From positions 1-9,495 of the forward strand of contig JASHVF010000056.1 in the NCBI GenBank assembly GCA_030039615.1: a DNA stretch of 9,495 nt, given 5' to 3'. The position numbers were made by a program, and so were the translations under genes. Shown here in pieces: positions 1-8,100 of this stretch; position 1 is the first letter of the stretch; each line of letters begins with the position of its first letter. The notes under the pieces are model-generated. The model made no database searches and was not told the origin of the DNA. It saw only the letters and a list, made by a program, of their open reading frames with translations. This DNA comes from Gammaproteobacteria bacterium. GTDB taxonomy: Bacteria; Pseudomonadota; Gammaproteobacteria; Steroidobacterales; Steroidobacteraceae.

Positions 1-1
1 A

Positions 2-1513
2 GCCGGCGCGGATGCCGCGCTGCCGCCCGATCCCGAAGCGACCGCGCTCGGACCGCTCTGGGAAGTGCCCGGGACCGGCAAGGCGTTCGTCGACCTGCAG
101 AACGATGTGACCGCCGACGACGTGCGCCTCGCCTGCCGCGAGGGCTACGAGCACGTCGAGCACATGAAGCGCTTCACCACCTGCGGCATGGCGACCGACC
201 AGGGGCGCATCGGCGGCCTGGTCGCGAGCGCGGTGCTGGCCGCGGCCCGCGGCGTGCCACTCGCCGAGGTGGGACAGGCGAAGCCTCGTCCGTACCTCGA
301 GCCGGCGCCGTTCGCGGCGCTCGCCGGCGGCGAGGTACGCGCGCACTACAGGCCCAGGCGCCGGCTGCCGCTGCACGAGTGGCACGCGCGCGCCGGGGCG
401 ACCTTCGTCAACACGGGGCTGTGGCTGCGGCCGCTCGTGTACTCGCGCGCCCCCGGCTGGGAGCCGGTGCTGGCGGAGGCGCGCGCCGTGCGCCGCTCGG
501 TGGGCGTCACCGACGTCTCGACACTCGGCAAGATCGACGTGCAGGGGCCGGATGCGGCGCGCTTCCTCGACTTCATCTACGCGAATGCCTTCTCGACGCT
601 CGCCGCAGGGCGCGCCCGCTACGGCATCATGCTGCGCGAGGACGGCATGCTGTTCGACGACGGCACCACCGCGCGCCTGGGGGCCGAGCATTTCCTCGTC
701 ACCACGACCACCGCCAACAGCGCCGCGGCACTCGAGCACCTCGAGTTTCATCTGCAGGCGGTCTGCCGCGGAATGGACGTGGTGCTGACCGATGTCTGCG
801 ACCAGTGGGCGCAGTTCGCGGTCGCCGGGCCGCGCTCTCGCGAGGTCGTCGCCGCCGTCGTGCCCGACCTCGACCTGTCGAACGGCGCCTTCCCGTTCAT
901 GGCGGTGGCCGCGGCGCGCATCGCCGGAACGCCGGGACGCCTGTTCCGCATCTCATTCTCCGGCGAGCTCGCCTACGAGCTCGCGGTCCCGGCCGGCGCG
1001 GCCCGCAGCACCTGGGAGGCGATCCTGGCGGCCGGAGCGCCCTTTGGAATCCGGCCGTACGGGCTCGACGCGCTCAACACGCTGCGGATCGAGAAGGGTC
1101 ACGTGACGACCGCGGAACTCAACGGCAACACGAGTGCCGACGACCTCGGCTTCGGCCGCATGCTGAAGAAGAGTGGCGATTTCATCGGGCGGGTGCTCGC
1201 CGCGCGCGAAGGCCTCGCCGCCCCGGAGCGACTGCAGCTGGTCGGCGTGCGGCCCCGCGACCGCACGCAGCGCTTGCGCAACGGCATGCAGCTGCTCGCG
1301 CCGACGGCGCGCAATGCCAGTCTCGGCTACGTGACCTCCTCCACGCCATCCGTCGAGCTCGAAGGCTGGGTGGGACTTGCATTGCTGGCCGGCGGGCGCT
1401 CACGCATCGGCACGCAGCTGCTCGCGGCCTCGGCCATCCATGGGGAGAGCACCGCCGTCGAGATCGTGAGTCCCCACATGCTCGACCCGGAGAACACCCG
1501 TGTCCGCGGATGA
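2..1513 (+). CDS. soxA: sarcosine oxidase alpha subunit, C-terminal part (5' end outside window)
   Basis: The frame is open from the first bases of the window, so the start lies upstream; 503 residues are visible. Heterotetrameric sarcosine oxidase oxidises sarcosine to glycine and gives methylene-tetrahydrofolate in the presence of folate. Seen in the sequence: a junction segment with KAFVDLQNDVT and VEHMKRFTTCGMATDQG (about bases 83-210), the signature that follows the NAD-binding part of SoxA. A GcvT-type aminomethyltransferase domain then covers the rest (about bases 360-1500). The motif MLFDDGTTARL (about 647-680) carries the Asp that aligns with the folate-contacting Asp of GcvT proteins, followed by TTTTAN, FAVAGPRSRE and LRIEKGHV. 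The visible length fits the C-terminal half of a family of roughly 950-1000 residues. The gamma subunit gene overlaps its end, as in known sox operons. Family is clear; the exact substrate is inferred, since SoxA-like proteins also occur in complexes acting on other N-methylated amines. Confidence 0.9.
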   Translation, partial: AGADAALPPDPEATALGPLWEVPGTGKAFVDLQNDVTADDVRLACREGYEHVEHMKRFTTCGMATDQGRIGGLVASAVLAAARGVPLAEVGQAKPRPYLEPAPFAALAGGEVRAHYRPRRRLPLHEWHARAGATFVNTGLWLRPLVYSRAPGWEPVLAEARAVRRSVGVTDVSTLGKIDVQGPDAARFLDFIYANAFSTLAAGRARYGIMLREDGMLFDDGTTARLGAEHFLVTTTTANSAAALEHLEFHLQAVCRGMDVVLTDVCDQWAQFAVAGPRSREVVAAVVPDLDLSNGAFPFMAVAAARIAGTPGRLFRISFSGELAYELAVPAGAARSTWEAILAAGAPFGIRPYGLDALNTLRIEKGHVTTAELNGNTSADDLGFGRMLKKSGDFIGRVLAAREGLAAPERLQLVGVRPRDRTQRLRNGMQLLAPTARNASLGYVTSSTPSVELEGWVGLALLAGGRSRIGTQLLAASAIHGESTAVEIVSPHMLDPENTRVRG

Positions 1514-2042
1514 GCCGGGCGTGCGGCTCGGCGCATGGCCGCGCGAGGTCATCGAGCTCGCGGCATTCCGCAACCGCGCAGACGAGGTCGGGAGAATCGC
1601 GGCCGGGCATGGCCTGGCGCTCCCGGCCCTGGGGGCGAGCGCCGCGGGCGGCGAGCGCCTCGCGCTCTGCGTACGCCCGGCGCGCTGGCTGGTGTTGAGT
1701 CCCCCGGCTCCTCCCGGGAGCGAGGCGGCGCGCTGGCAGGGCGCCCTGGCGGGCGTCGGCGCGGCGGTGGACCTCTCCGGCGCGCTCACCGCCTTTCAGC
1801 TCGCCGGCGGCGCCGTCCGCACGATGCTGGTGCGCGCCTGCCGCCTGGATCTCAGCGAGCGCGCATTTCCTCGGGGATGCGCCGCTGCCACTATCATGGT
1901 GCAGCTGCCGGTGACCCTGGCGGCGCTCGACTCGGGGCTGCTGCTGCTGACGCCGGCGACGACCGCGCGCCATCTGCGCGAGTGGCTGGTGGAGACCTCC
2001 GGGCCCTTCGGGCTCGAATGCGGTGAGGAAGCATCGACATGA
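1500..2042 (+). CDS. soxG: sarcosine oxidase gamma subunit family protein
   Basis: This 180-residue protein has the SoxG pattern: DLSGALTAFQLAGG near residues 91-104, and CRLDLSERAFPRG near 114-126 followed by a hydrophobic strand (TIMVQLPVTL). The C-terminal HLREWLVE helix is near 158-165. SoxG has a GcvT-like fold and is a structural subunit of heterotetrameric sarcosine oxidase; it binds next to the alpha subunit and has no known catalytic residues. The chosen start is GTG at 1500, preceded by GGAGA at 1489-1493 with 6 bases of spacing. It overlaps the soxA end by 14 bases, which suggests translational coupling. Its TGA stop shares an ATGA with the next start. The N-terminal 50 residues are rich in Ala and Gly and poorly conserved, as is usual for this family. 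The subunits normally encoded upstream of soxA (beta and delta) cannot be seen here. Confidence 0.82.
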   Translation: MSADEPGVRLGAWPREVIELAAFRNRADEVGRIAAGHGLALPALGASAAGGERLALCVRPARWLVLSPPAPPGSEAARWQGALAGVGAAVDLSGALTAFQLAGGAVRTMLVRACRLDLSERAFPRGCAAATIMVQLPVTLAALDSGLLLLTPATTARHLREWLVETSGPFGLECGEEAST

Positions 2043-4453
2043 AGGATTCCGCGCGGGCGGTGGTCATCGGCGGCGGCGTAGTCGGGGCGAGCGTGCTCTA
2101 TCACCTCGCCAGGATCGGCTGGCGCGAGCTCATGCTCCTCGAGAAGAGCGAGCTCACCTCCGGCTCCACCTGGCACGCCGCCGGCGGCATGCACACCTTC
2201 AACGGCGAGGCCAACATCTCGCGGCTGCAGAAGTACACGATCGACCTCTACCGCGAGATCGAGCGGCTCTCGGGCCAGTCGTGCGGGCTGCATCCGAACG
2301 GCGGCCTGATGCTGGCCGCCACGGAGGGTGAGCTCGACAGTCTCAAGCTCATCTGCTCGCGGGCGCGCTATCTCGGCATGGAGACCGAGATGCTCTCGCT
2401 CGGGCAGGCGCTGCAGTTAAATCCCCTCATCGATCCTCAGTATTTCATCGGCGCGCTGTGGCGCGCGGACGGCGGCCACTGCGACCCCTCGGGCACTACC
2501 AACGCCTACGTGAAGGCCGCGCGGCAGCTCGGCGCCGCGATCGAGCGCTTCACGCGCGTCAAGTCCCTGGCGCAGCGTCGCGACGGCTCCTGGGACGTCG
2601 TGACCGACAAGGGCACGGTGCACGCCGAGCACGTGGTCAACTGCGCGGGCCTGTGGGCGCGCGAGGTCGGCCGCATGGTCGGCATCGAGCTGCCGGTGCT
2701 GGCGATGGAGCACCACTACCTGATCACCGAGGATCTGCCGGAGCTCGACGGGCGCGAGCAGGAGATCGTCAACACCACCGATTACGCCGGCGAGATCTAT
2801 CTGCGCCAGGAGCGCCGCGGGGTGCTGATCGGCACCTACGAGCCGCACGGTATTCCCTGGGCGCCGGTCAAGACACCGGACGATTTCGCCATGCAGCTGC
2901 TGCCCGAGGACACGGAGCGCCTGGCGCCCTACTTCGAGGTCGGCTTCAAACATTTCCCCGCCCTCGGACGGGTCGGCATCCGCAAGGCCGTCAACGGCCC
3001 CTTCACGTTCGCGCCCGACGGCAATCCGCTCGTCGGCCCGGTGCGGGGCCTGCGCAACTACTGGGTGGCGTGCGCCGTCATGGCCGGTTTCAGCCAGGGA
3101 GGCGGCATCGGCCTAGTACTCTCGCGGTGGATGGCGGAGAACGATCCGGGCCAGGACATCATTTCCATGGATGTGGCGCGCTTCGGCGCCTTCGCCACCC
3201 CGAAGTACACCTCGATCAAGGTGCCGGAGAACTACGCCCGGCGCTTCCGGCTCGCCTATCCGAACGAGGAGCTGCCGGCGGCGCGCCCGGTGCGCCGCTC
3301 GCCGATCTACCAGCAGCTCAAAGCCGCGGGCGCCTGCATGGGCGCGAACTATGGGCTCGAGAACGCGCTGTGGTTCGCCCCCGCCGGGATGGCGCCCACC
3401 GAGACGCCGACCTACCGCCGCTCCGAGGCGTTTCCCATCGTGCGCGCCGAGTGCCACGCGGTGCGCAGCGCCGTCGGCCTGTACGAGACCAGCAACTACG
3501 GCAAGTACGAGGTCGTCGGGCGCGGCGCACGGGCATGGCTCGACCGCGTGTTCTCCTCGCGGCTGCCGCGGCCGGGTCGGCTCGCGCTTGCGCCGATGTT
3601 GAATCCCGCCGGGCGCATCGTCGGCGATCTCACCATCGCCTGCCTCGCCGACGATCGCTACCTGATCTTCGGCTCGGGTTTTGCCGAGGAGTTTCACCTG
3701 CGCTGGTTCTGGCAGGCGGACCCGCCGCCCGATGTCTGGGTGCGCTCACTGGCCTCGACCTTGAACGGCTTCTCGATCGCGGGCCCGAGGTCGCGTGAGC
3801 TGCTCGAGCGGCTGGTGCGTATCGATCTGTCGGCGCACGCCTTCAGGCTCTTCCAGGTGCGCGAGACCGCGGTCGGCTTCGCCCCCTCGGTGCTGAATCG
3901 CGCCGGGTTCACCGGCGAGCTCGGCTACGAGATCTGGACGACGCCGGACTACTTCGCGACGCTCTATGACGAGCTGCTCGAGGCCGGACGCGATCTTGGG
4001 CTCACGCACTTCGGCGGACGCGCGCTCTCCTCGCTGCGCCTCGAGAAGGGCTACGGCTCCTTCCAGAAGGACTTCCGCCCCGACTACACGCCGGGGGAGA
4101 CCGGCCTCGAGCGCTTCGTCGACTTCGACAAGGGCGACTTCGTCGGCCGCGCCGCGGCGCTCGCCGAGCGCGCCTCGGGGCCCAAGCGCCGCTTCGTCGT
4201 CATGGAAGTCGCAGCGCCCGATGCGGATGTGATCGGCTACGAGTCCATCATGAAAGACGGCACGGCGGTCGGCTACGTGACCTCCGGCGCCTTCGGCCAC
4301 TGTGTCGGCAAGAGCCTCGCGGCGGGCTACGTGCCGACGGCCCTGGCGCGCGACGGCGCGCGCTTCGAAATCGACATCCTCGGCGAGATGCGTGCCGCCA
4401 CCGTGCGGCTCGAGCCGCTCTACGATCCGCGCGGCCTGAAGCTGCGCTCGTGA
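2039..4453 (+). CDS. FAD-dependent dimethylglycine/sarcosine dehydrogenase-like protein (DAO-GcvT fusion)
   Basis: The 804-residue length matches dimethylglycine dehydrogenase/oxidase proteins, which oxidatively N-demethylate dimethylglycine or sarcosine and load the one-carbon unit on tetrahydrofolate. Domains: a DAO flavoprotein domain (about 7-365) opens with the FAD-binding GGGVVG (11-16) and Glu35. STWHAAG contains His46, aligned with the covalent FAD-linking His of dimethylglycine dehydrogenases. His225/His226 in MEHHYL lie where the family has an active-site His. A linker domain (about 370-430) leads to a GcvT domain (about 435-700), with Asp530 in GDLT at the folate-contacting position, then SIAGPRSREL, FTGELGYE and LRLEKGYG. 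A GcvT C-terminal barrel follows (about 705-795). The start ATG at 2039 overlaps the soxG stop and has GAGGAA at 2025-2030. No signal peptide is seen, so it should be cytoplasmic. It could instead act on sarcosine or another N-methyl amino acid; the fold is certain, the substrate is not. Confidence 0.85.
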   Translation: MKDSARAVVIGGGVVGASVLYHLARIGWRELMLLEKSELTSGSTWHAAGGMHTFNGEANISRLQKYTIDLYREIERLSGQSCGLHPNGGLMLAATEGELDSLKLICSRARYLGMETEMLSLGQALQLNPLIDPQYFIGALWRADGGHCDPSGTTNAYVKAARQLGAAIERFTRVKSLAQRRDGSWDVVTDKGTVHAEHVVNCAGLWAREVGRMVGIELPVLAMEHHYLITEDLPELDGREQEIVNTTDYAGEIYLRQERRGVLIGTYEPHGIPWAPVKTPDDFAMQLLPEDTERLAPYFEVGFKHFPALGRVGIRKAVNGPFTFAPDGNPLVGPVRGLRNYWVACAVMAGFSQGGGIGLVLSRWMAENDPGQDIISMDVARFGAFATPKYTSIKVPENYARRFRLAYPNEELPAARPVRRSPIYQQLKAAGACMGANYGLENALWFAPAGMAPTETPTYRRSEAFPIVRAECHAVRSAVGLYETSNYGKYEVVGRGARAWLDRVFSSRLPRPGRLALAPMLNPAGRIVGDLTIACLADDRYLIFGSGFAEEFHLRWFWQADPPPDVWVRSLASTLNGFSIAGPRSRELLERLVRIDLSAHAFRLFQVRETAVGFAPSVLNRAGFTGELGYEIWTTPDYFATLYDELLEAGRDLGLTHFGGRALSSLRLEKGYGSFQKDFRPDYTPGETGLERFVDFDKGDFVGRAAALAERASGPKRRFVVMEVAAPDADVIGYESIMKDGTAVGYVTSGAFGHCVGKSLAAGYVPTALARDGARFEIDILGEMRAATVRLEPLYDPRGLKLRS

Positions 4454-4475
4454 CGCGCGGCATGAGGAGCAGCCT

Positions 4476-4970
4476 GTGAAAACGAGCCTGTTGCCGGTCC
4501 TGGCCCTTTCCCTCTCGGGCGCTGCGGTGCTCGGCAGTGCGACGGATGCGCGCTCTGGGGGCGAGCCGGCCTTCGTCCGCATCACGCCCGAGCAGATCCG
4601 CTGGCAGGACATGCCCGACTCCTTCGGCGGCCAGATCGCGAACATCGCGGGCGACCCGAACGGGCACGGACTCTACGTGCAGCGCGTGCGCTTTCCTCCT
4701 CACGTCATGGACCGGCCGCACTGGCATCCGGGAGACCGCTACGTCACGGTCATCAAGGGCACCTGGTACACCGGCACCGGCGCCACCTTCGACCCCGCGC
4801 GCGCGGTGCCCCTCAAACCCGGCAGCTACATGTTTCATCCGGCCCGGGCACTGCACTGGGACGGATCCAACAGCGACGAGGAGGTAATCGTACAGGTGGT
4901 CGGCCTGGGTCCCGTCGAGACGACGCCGGCGGACCCGGCCAAGCCGTTCTGGGTGAAACTCAAGCCATAA
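4476..4970 (+). CDS. exported small cupin-domain protein
   Basis: This 164-residue protein begins with a basic residue, a hydrophobic stretch (about 4-22) and a small-residue region ending near Ala25, a plausible signal peptide; export to the periplasm is inferred. The rest is a single cupin barrel. Motif 1 is PHWHPGDRYVTVIKG, with His82 and His84 as likely metal ligands. Motif 2 is LKPGSYMFHPARALHW, with Pro115-Gly116 and His121/His127. The usual Glu of motif 1 (HxH-x3-E) is not in its place; Asp87 or Arg88 stands there. The start is GTG at 4476 with GAGGAG at 4464-4469, spacing 6. The gap to the dehydrogenase gene is 22 bases, so it is probably the last gene of the operon. It ends with TAA immediately followed by TAG. 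Cupins serve as enzymes, sugar isomerases or sensors; no specific reaction can be assigned. Confidence 0.8.
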   Translation: MKTSLLPVLALSLSGAAVLGSATDARSGGEPAFVRITPEQIRWQDMPDSFGGQIANIAGDPNGHGLYVQRVRFPPHVMDRPHWHPGDRYVTVIKGTWYTGTGATFDPARAVPLKPGSYMFHPARALHWDGSNSDEEVIVQVVGLGPVETTPADPAKPFWVKLKP

Positions 4971-4987
4971 TAGAGTGGCGGGGGTCT

Positions 4988-5006
4988 GCTGCTGCGCCGC
5001 AGCAGC
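4988..5006 (+). terminator. 8-bp hairpin after the cupin gene, possible terminator
   Basis: GCTGCTGC at 4988-4995 is perfectly complementary to GCAGCAGC at 4999-5006, leaving a 3-base loop. It starts 17 bases after the cupin stop. Two more G-C pairs could form outside a small bulge (GG at 4983-4984 with CC at 5007-5008). No T-run follows directly; the first (TTTT) is at 5033-5036. It is therefore not a classic intrinsic terminator, but it may stop transcription weakly or protect the 3' end of the operon mRNA. Confidence 0.4.
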
Positions 5007-5062
5007 CCGGGTGAGTGCCACGCGGATCTCAGTTTTGCTGCCCGCCTTCATGACATAGTGCG

Positions 5063-5084
5063 CCGGCACAGGAGTGCCTGCCGG
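5063..5084 (+). repeat. inverted repeat in the leader of the kinase gene
   Basis: CCGGCA at 5063-5068 is the reverse complement of TGCCGG at 5079-5084. Within it, GGCAC at 5065-5069 and GTGCC at 5074-5078 can form a tighter stem with a 4-base loop. It lies 33 bases before the chosen kinase start and just ahead of its ribosome binding site. It could be a leader hairpin or an operator, but short inverted repeats are common by chance in DNA this rich in G and C. Confidence 0.3.
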
Positions 5085-5099
5085 TCACGGATGCACGGC

Positions 5100-5108
5100 G
5101 GAGGGAGA
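5100..5108 (+). promoter_or_regulatory. ribosome binding site deciding the kinase start
   Basis: GGAGGGAGA at 5100-5108 lies 9 bases before ATG 5118. The open frame reaches further back to GTG 5058 and ATG 5091, but these lack a well-placed purine run: the GGAG at 5071-5074 is 16 bases from 5091. The ATG at 5118 is also directly followed by the expected N-terminus of a MASE1 membrane domain. Confidence 0.65.
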
Positions 5109-5117
5109 TCGAGCCCG

Positions 5118-8100
5118 ATGTTGTACGCCATCGGAAGGCTGAGGCTGCTGCCACGACCCGTGTCGCCCTGGATGGCGACGTTGGTGCTGTTCCTCGCGTA
5201 TACGCTGATCGCCGGCGCCATGCTGCTCTACGCCGAGCATTTCGTCAGCGCGCGCGTCGACGCCGATCTCTACCCCCTGCCCTGGCTCGCCGACGGTGTC
5301 GCCGTGAGCCTGATGCTGCTGTGGGGAATGCGCACCTGGCCAGCCGTGTTCCTCGGCTCGGTCTTCATCTGGGGCGTGATGCGCGGCGATCCGGCCGTCC
5401 TGGTCGGTGTCGATGCGCTCGGGGAGACCGCCAGTGTCCTCATCACGGTGCAGCTGCTGCGCTCGCTGCATTTTCGCCGCCAGCTCGACCGCCTCGCGGA
5501 TCCGCTGCTCCTGGTAGCGGCTGCCCTGATCGGCCGCGCGGCCGCCGGCTTCGCCGACGTCGGCGGTACGCTGCTTGGCGTCTGGCTGACCCCGCGGAGC
5601 CTCCCGCCGGGGTTCCTGGCCGCTGCCACGCGCCCGGGGACACTCATCCCGGCGGTCACCTGGGAACTGCTGTTCGCGATGGCGCGCTGGGAGCTGAACG
5701 CCATCGCCGGCATCGTGCTCACGGTGCCGGTGCTGCTCGGGAGTCCCCGCAAGCTCCGGCACGCGCTGCGCCTGCGTCCGCTGCGGCTCACGGCGCTCGG
5801 CCTGCTGTCGCTGCTGTGGGTAGTCGCGGCGCTCGAGCTGTCGGCCACCTGGACATGCTGGCCGTTGCTGCTCGCGGCGCTCATGCTGGTGGCCTGGGCG
5901 GCGATCGAGTTCAGCGCGCTGAGTGCGGGGCTCTGTACGCTGCTCTTTGCCTCTACCGCGGCGGCCGCCTTCTGCCAGGGGGTGGGGCCGCTCGCCTCGA
6001 CGGACGTGGTCGGCGGGCTGTCCGCCACGTGGGGCTTCATCGGCCTGCTCTGTTGTGCGAGCCCCGTGCTCACGGTGCTGCTCACGGTGCGGCAACACTA
6101 CGACCGGCGCCTCGGCGTCCTGGCCGAGCGCTATCGCTCGCTCTTTACCGCAAATCCAACACCGGCCTGGGTGGCCGACACGCAGACCGGGACCATCCTG
6201 ATGGCGAACGCCGAAGCCGTGCGGCGCTACCGCTATTCCGAAGCCGAGTTTCTCGCGATGAAGGTCTCGGAGCTGTGCGCCGAGCCACCCAGCCCGGCCG
6301 ACCCGGCGCCGCCGGACGGCGATCTGGTGGCGGCTCCGCTCAGCAAGCACGTGACGCGCGACGGCCGCCTCATCGACGTCGAGATGGTCTCGACGCCGCT
6401 CGAGCTCGACGGGCGGCCCGTCAATCTTCTCCACGCCGTCGACCTGACGGATCACCAGGACTTGAGGCGCCGGCTGCTCGCCACCGTCGACCGCGAGTCC
6501 TTCCGGGTGTCCCAGGAGCTGCACGACGGGCTCGGTCAGGTTCTCGCCGGACTCGCGATCGGCTCGGAGGCGCTGCTGCAACGGAGCGACCGCGCCCGCA
6601 CCTTCGATGCATCCGCGGTGGCGCAGCTGCGTGAGCTCACCCACCATGCCCAGCTGGCCGAGTCGCACCTGTTCCAGCTGACGAGCGGCGTCTCGCCGCT
6701 CGACGAGCTGCAGGGCGACCTGATCGAGGCGCTGCGCCGCCTCCCCGAGACGCTGCCCGCGGCGGAACGCGCCCGCGTCGAGGTGCTGGTCGAGAGTGCA
6801 GCCCCCGTGACGCTCTCGCTCGAGCGCCGCGAGCATCTCTACCGAGTGGTGCAGGAGTCACTCGCCAACGCCCTGAAGCACGCCCGTGCCGCGCGGATCG
6901 TGATCCGGGCCCGCATCGATGCGGAGCGCATCCAGGTCGCGGTCGAGGACGACGGCATCGGCCTGCAGGAGGAGCAGCGCAGTGGCGTGGGACTCGGGCT
7001 GCGCTCGATGCAACTGCGCGCCAACGCCGTCGGTGCCGAGCTCGCCTTCGAGAATCTGCGCGACGGGGGAACCGCCGTCACCTGCTCGTGTCCGCAGGCC
7101 GAGCCGGGTCCCGGCACGGCCACGGTCCACCCGCGCCGCACGGAGCGCGCGCCGGCCCCGGCGGGTCCTGCGCCCGCAGCAACATCCCTGCCGGCCTACC
7201 TGGCGACGGCAACCCTCATCGTGCTCGCCTGCTGGATCGGCGGCGTCATCTCGCACGCCGTCGCCGTCGCCCATGGCAATACCTTCACCTATGCCGACGT
7301 ACGACTCGCCGTCCCGTCGCTCCTCGCGGGCGCCGCGGTCTGCAGCCTGTTGCTCGGCGGTCCGCGGCAGTGGCCGGCGGTGCTGGTGGGCATCCTGGTC
7401 GTGCGCTTCGGCATGATCGGCGAGCCGTTCTGGACCGCGCTGGTGCTGTCGGCGACCGCCCTGGTCGGCTGCCAGCTGGGGGTCGCGGTACTGCGGCGCT
7501 GGAACTTCACGCCCAGCCTCGATCGCTGGCAGGACCCGCTGGTGCTGTGCGCGGCGACGGCTCTGTCCTGGTCGCTGGTGAACGTGCTGGGACTTGCGGC
7601 CATCATCGTGCTGCGCGCGGCCGGCGCCGGCCTCGCCCCCGGCGTGGCGGCACTCTATGCCTCGGCGGGCCCGGGACTGCAGATGACCGGGGCACTGCTC
7701 GACGCCGAGCTCCGCTGGTGGTTCGACGCGCTGTCCGGCACGGTGCTGCTGGTGCCGACGCTGACGCTGCCGGCCGCACTGCGTCGCGCGACCAGGGAGA
7801 GCCTGGCGGAGCTGTGCGGCTGGTGCGCCTGTCTCGCCGGCTGGGCCCTGCTGCTGCTATCCGTGAACACCGACAAATTGCTGCTGCCGCTTCTCACGCT
7901 GAGCATCCTGCTCGTGGTGTGGGCGGCAGCCCGGCTCGGCGTGGCCTTCGCCTCGCTCGCGACCCTCACCTTCGCCATGGTGGCAGCCACCAGCTTCTCG
8001 ACGCACACGGGCCTGCTCGCGACGCAGCATGCGGCCACCGGCGTGGCCTACGTGTGGGGCATTGTCAGCGTCCATACCGTGATCGGCCTGTTCCTGGCGG

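Noticed and set aside
65..1513. A complete 482-residue gene starting at base 65
   Set aside because: The GTG at 65 is an internal Val codon; the frame is open to the window edge and the family needs a long N-terminal NAD-binding part upstream.
379..1698. Plus-strand open frame of 439 codons within soxA and soxG
   Set aside because: Arg/Ala-rich shadow frame; the soxA and soxG frames carry all the recognisable family motifs.
3746..4645. Minus-strand open frame of 299 codons opposite the dehydrogenase and cupin genes
   Set aside because: It spans two genes on the other strand, has no domain pattern, and has no convincing ribosome binding site.
5031..5060. Possible sigma-70 promoter (TTGCTG at 5035-5040 with CATAGT at 5054-5059)
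   Set aside because: The spacing is only 13 bases and the -10 match is weak, so it is not supported as a promoter.
5058..5117. Upstream extension of the kinase to GTG 5058 or ATG 5091
   Set aside because: The added 20 residues are Arg/Ser/Gly-rich, unlike a MASE1 N-terminus, and the good ribosome binding site at 5100-5108 serves ATG 5118.
5085..6836. Minus-strand open frame of 583 codons opposite the kinase gene
   Set aside because: Its translation is rich in Arg, Gln, Glu and His with no recognisable domain. It is the typical antisense shadow of a GC-rich gene whose plus-strand frame has clear MASE1, PAS and kinase motifs.
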